From contig OZ038482.1 in NCBI GenBank assembly GCA_964036315.1, positions 12,243,989-12,307,988 on the forward strand: a stretch of DNA of 64,000 bases, in the 5' to 3' direction. The position numbers and the translations under genes are program-made. Position 1 is the first letter of the stretch. The number at the start of each line of letters is the position of its first letter. This document shows positions 62,494 through 64,000 of this stretch, piece by piece. This DNA is from Acanthosepion esculentum (lineage: Eukaryota; Mollusca; Cephalopoda; Sepiida; Sepiidae). The notes beneath the pieces were generated by a model. The model had not been told where the DNA came from, ran no database searches, and saw nothing but the letters and a program-made list of their open reading frames with translations.

Positions 62494-63375
62494 GAAATTG
62501 TGGCACAAGGCTGAAAAAGGGGAGGAGTAAAGGCTGGTCGTAACTAACTATCCTATACCTAGCTAATCGGATTCGCGACCCATTCATACATTACAATTGA
62601 CACATTCACCATAAGAACTCATCCGTCACCATTCAATCCTCCATACACGATAATACCACATCCTAACAAGGGGAATCTACAAAAACGTGCCCCGCACCAT
62701 AAAAATTGGATAACAAATTAAAATTCTAATAATGAACCGATGAAAGGGGAGGGAGATGAACCCAATAACAAACACAAAATTCAACAAATTTAAAACTAAA
62801 CATAATTTATGTTAGTAGGGCCCGTCCAACCCTCAAAACAGAGAGGCTGCTGTATTCTGCCCATAGGGCAAAATCAAGAAGCACTCTCGCTACGGGAGTG
62901 GGAAAGGGATAAAATAACACGGGCATGGGGAAATAAAAGGCTGTGCCAGTCGAGATGAAAGAGTGTCAAAACCAAACTGGGGAGGTTGGGAATCTCGACT
63001 TGGATCATAACATAAGAGATAACCGGGAACAGGTCAGGAACACACTTACTCACATTAACTAGGTATACTTAAGTTTGTCTAACCTAACCAAGGGCAGGGT
63101 TCCATAAGTAACCACCCCGATGTAACTTAGGTTGACCTAGAGAAGAAAATCAAGGCTAGCCCCGTTCAAATGAACCAAGCTCGCCTCTTTTACCCACCTT
63201 TTTGCTGAAGACTGTCGAATGCAATCATTTTCTATCAGTTCTAATCTTCATCTTGAGCTGATGCTCAAAGAATCGGATTAGGTCCTGATAAGAAAGACGA
63301 TTGCCTTGCAAGACTTCCTCCATGTGCATCGTCCATATCACCATTCGAGCTGTGGCTAGCAATATTTATTCTGTG
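62494..63375 (-). mobile_element. 5'-truncated Tx1-like LINE 3' end
   Basis: The left edge TGTGGCACAAGGCTGAAAAA matches the 3' end at 49905 and the sequence parallels it at low identity. At the other end the minus strand encodes MHMEEVLQGNRLSYQDLIRF and FEHQLKMKIRTDRK, the C-terminus of the same LINE type. It inserted into the LINE reverse-transcriptase fragment at its left. Confidence 0.75.
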
Positions 63376-63383
63376 CTATACAG

Positions 63384-64000
63384 AAATGTGGCACAAGGCC
63401 TAATGGGGATTGGGGAAAGGATGGTCTTCTGTCTTAACTATAACTTAGCTCGCCGGAATCACTGACCCAATCGTACGAACAATATTCCATACACCAAAAC
63501 AACACATTCATACGTACCTTTCTTACTCCAAACACCATAATGCCTCACTGTCTCTATGTAAATACTAACTAGTTCCCATATTTACAATTCATTGTCTGTG
63601 GGGGCAGGGGAAAAATAACAATTCTAAAAACTACCCCAATGAGTATTTACAATGTGTATACAAATCTATCTACAAAAAACTAAAGAAAATATTGTTAGTA
63701 ATAAAAAAAAACCACAATCACTAAATGTGGCAGAAATATCAGTTCACCGGCCGAAATCAATGCGGGACTATAAGAGTATAAATCATTCATTCCTCCGAAG
63801 CATACACACTGACATGCTCTCATTCAAACACAACAACAAATACGAAAACAGTCACACGAAACGAAAGGTGTCCCCGCATCCACCTGCGAACAGATATCAC
63901 TAACCACCTAACGAGGGAGGGGATGGGGAAATAAGAAAAATAGGGACAAAAATAAAAGGGGGCCAATGAGCATACATACTCTAGCTAAGTTAACTCGAAA
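63384..64000 (-). mobile_element. Tx1-like LINE 3' UTR, continues off the right edge
   Basis: From ATGTGGCACAAGGCCTAATG onward the sequence closely follows 49902-50510 (shared TAACTTAGCT, CACTGACCCAATC, TAAATGTGGCAGAAA+TATCAGTTC and ACCACCTAAC...GAGGGAGGGGATGG). It is closer to that copy than to 62494-63375 and may run into coding sequence beyond the window. Confidence 0.8.

Overview
The window is nuclear DNA of an animal, most likely a lophotrochozoan and plausibly a cephalopod mollusc. The evidence is the AT-rich, intron-heavy gene structure, tRNA-derived SINEs, many kinds of decayed transposon, long T/A runs and large minisatellites. The lineage is inferred from overall character and was not tested against any database.

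Two conserved chromosome-segregation genes can be rebuilt exon by exon. On the minus strand is the 5' half of a cohesin STAG/SA (SCC3) subunit gene: six coding exons from 11754 down to 1540, all with matching splice phases, and the rest lies off the left edge. On the plus strand is a complete Cdc20/fizzy gene: ten coding exons from 27316 to 46473 in perfect phase, giving 507 residues. It has a C-box, a seven-bladed WD40 domain and a C-terminal Ile-Arg tail. Each gene appears to have a non-coding first exon, and the two candidate splice donors (24133 minus, 24441 plus) are only about 310 bp apart. The two genes may therefore be driven from one bidirectional promoter that holds an E2F-like site, a palindromic E-box, an inverted CCAAT box and a CHR-like TTTGAA.

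Nearly everything else is repeats. Introns of the STAG gene hold a TA-flanked MITE, a 14-bp purine minisatellite, Ty3/Gypsy and non-LTR LINE fragments (two joined in one reading frame), SINEs, and a decayed copy of a transposase-like family that I cannot name. Introns of Cdc20 hold SINEs, mariner remnants, an 18.7-copy 27-bp minisatellite, a MITE next to a Helitron helicase fragment, and a long hairpin. An AT-rich dispersed repeat with a conserved terminal block recurs throughout.

Right of Cdc20 (47.2-64 kb) is a transposon graveyard on the minus strand. It contains an internally deleted Ty1/Copia element, a degraded Tx1-like LINE with endonuclease and reverse transcriptase, and a Penelope-like element with a GIY-YIG-type C-terminus that carries a nested DD37D mariner. 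It also contains a perfect 60-copy 27-bp minisatellite, pieces of another LINE, and two more Tx1-like 3' ends. I saw no prokaryotic features, no CRISPR array and no convincing tRNA or rRNA gene.
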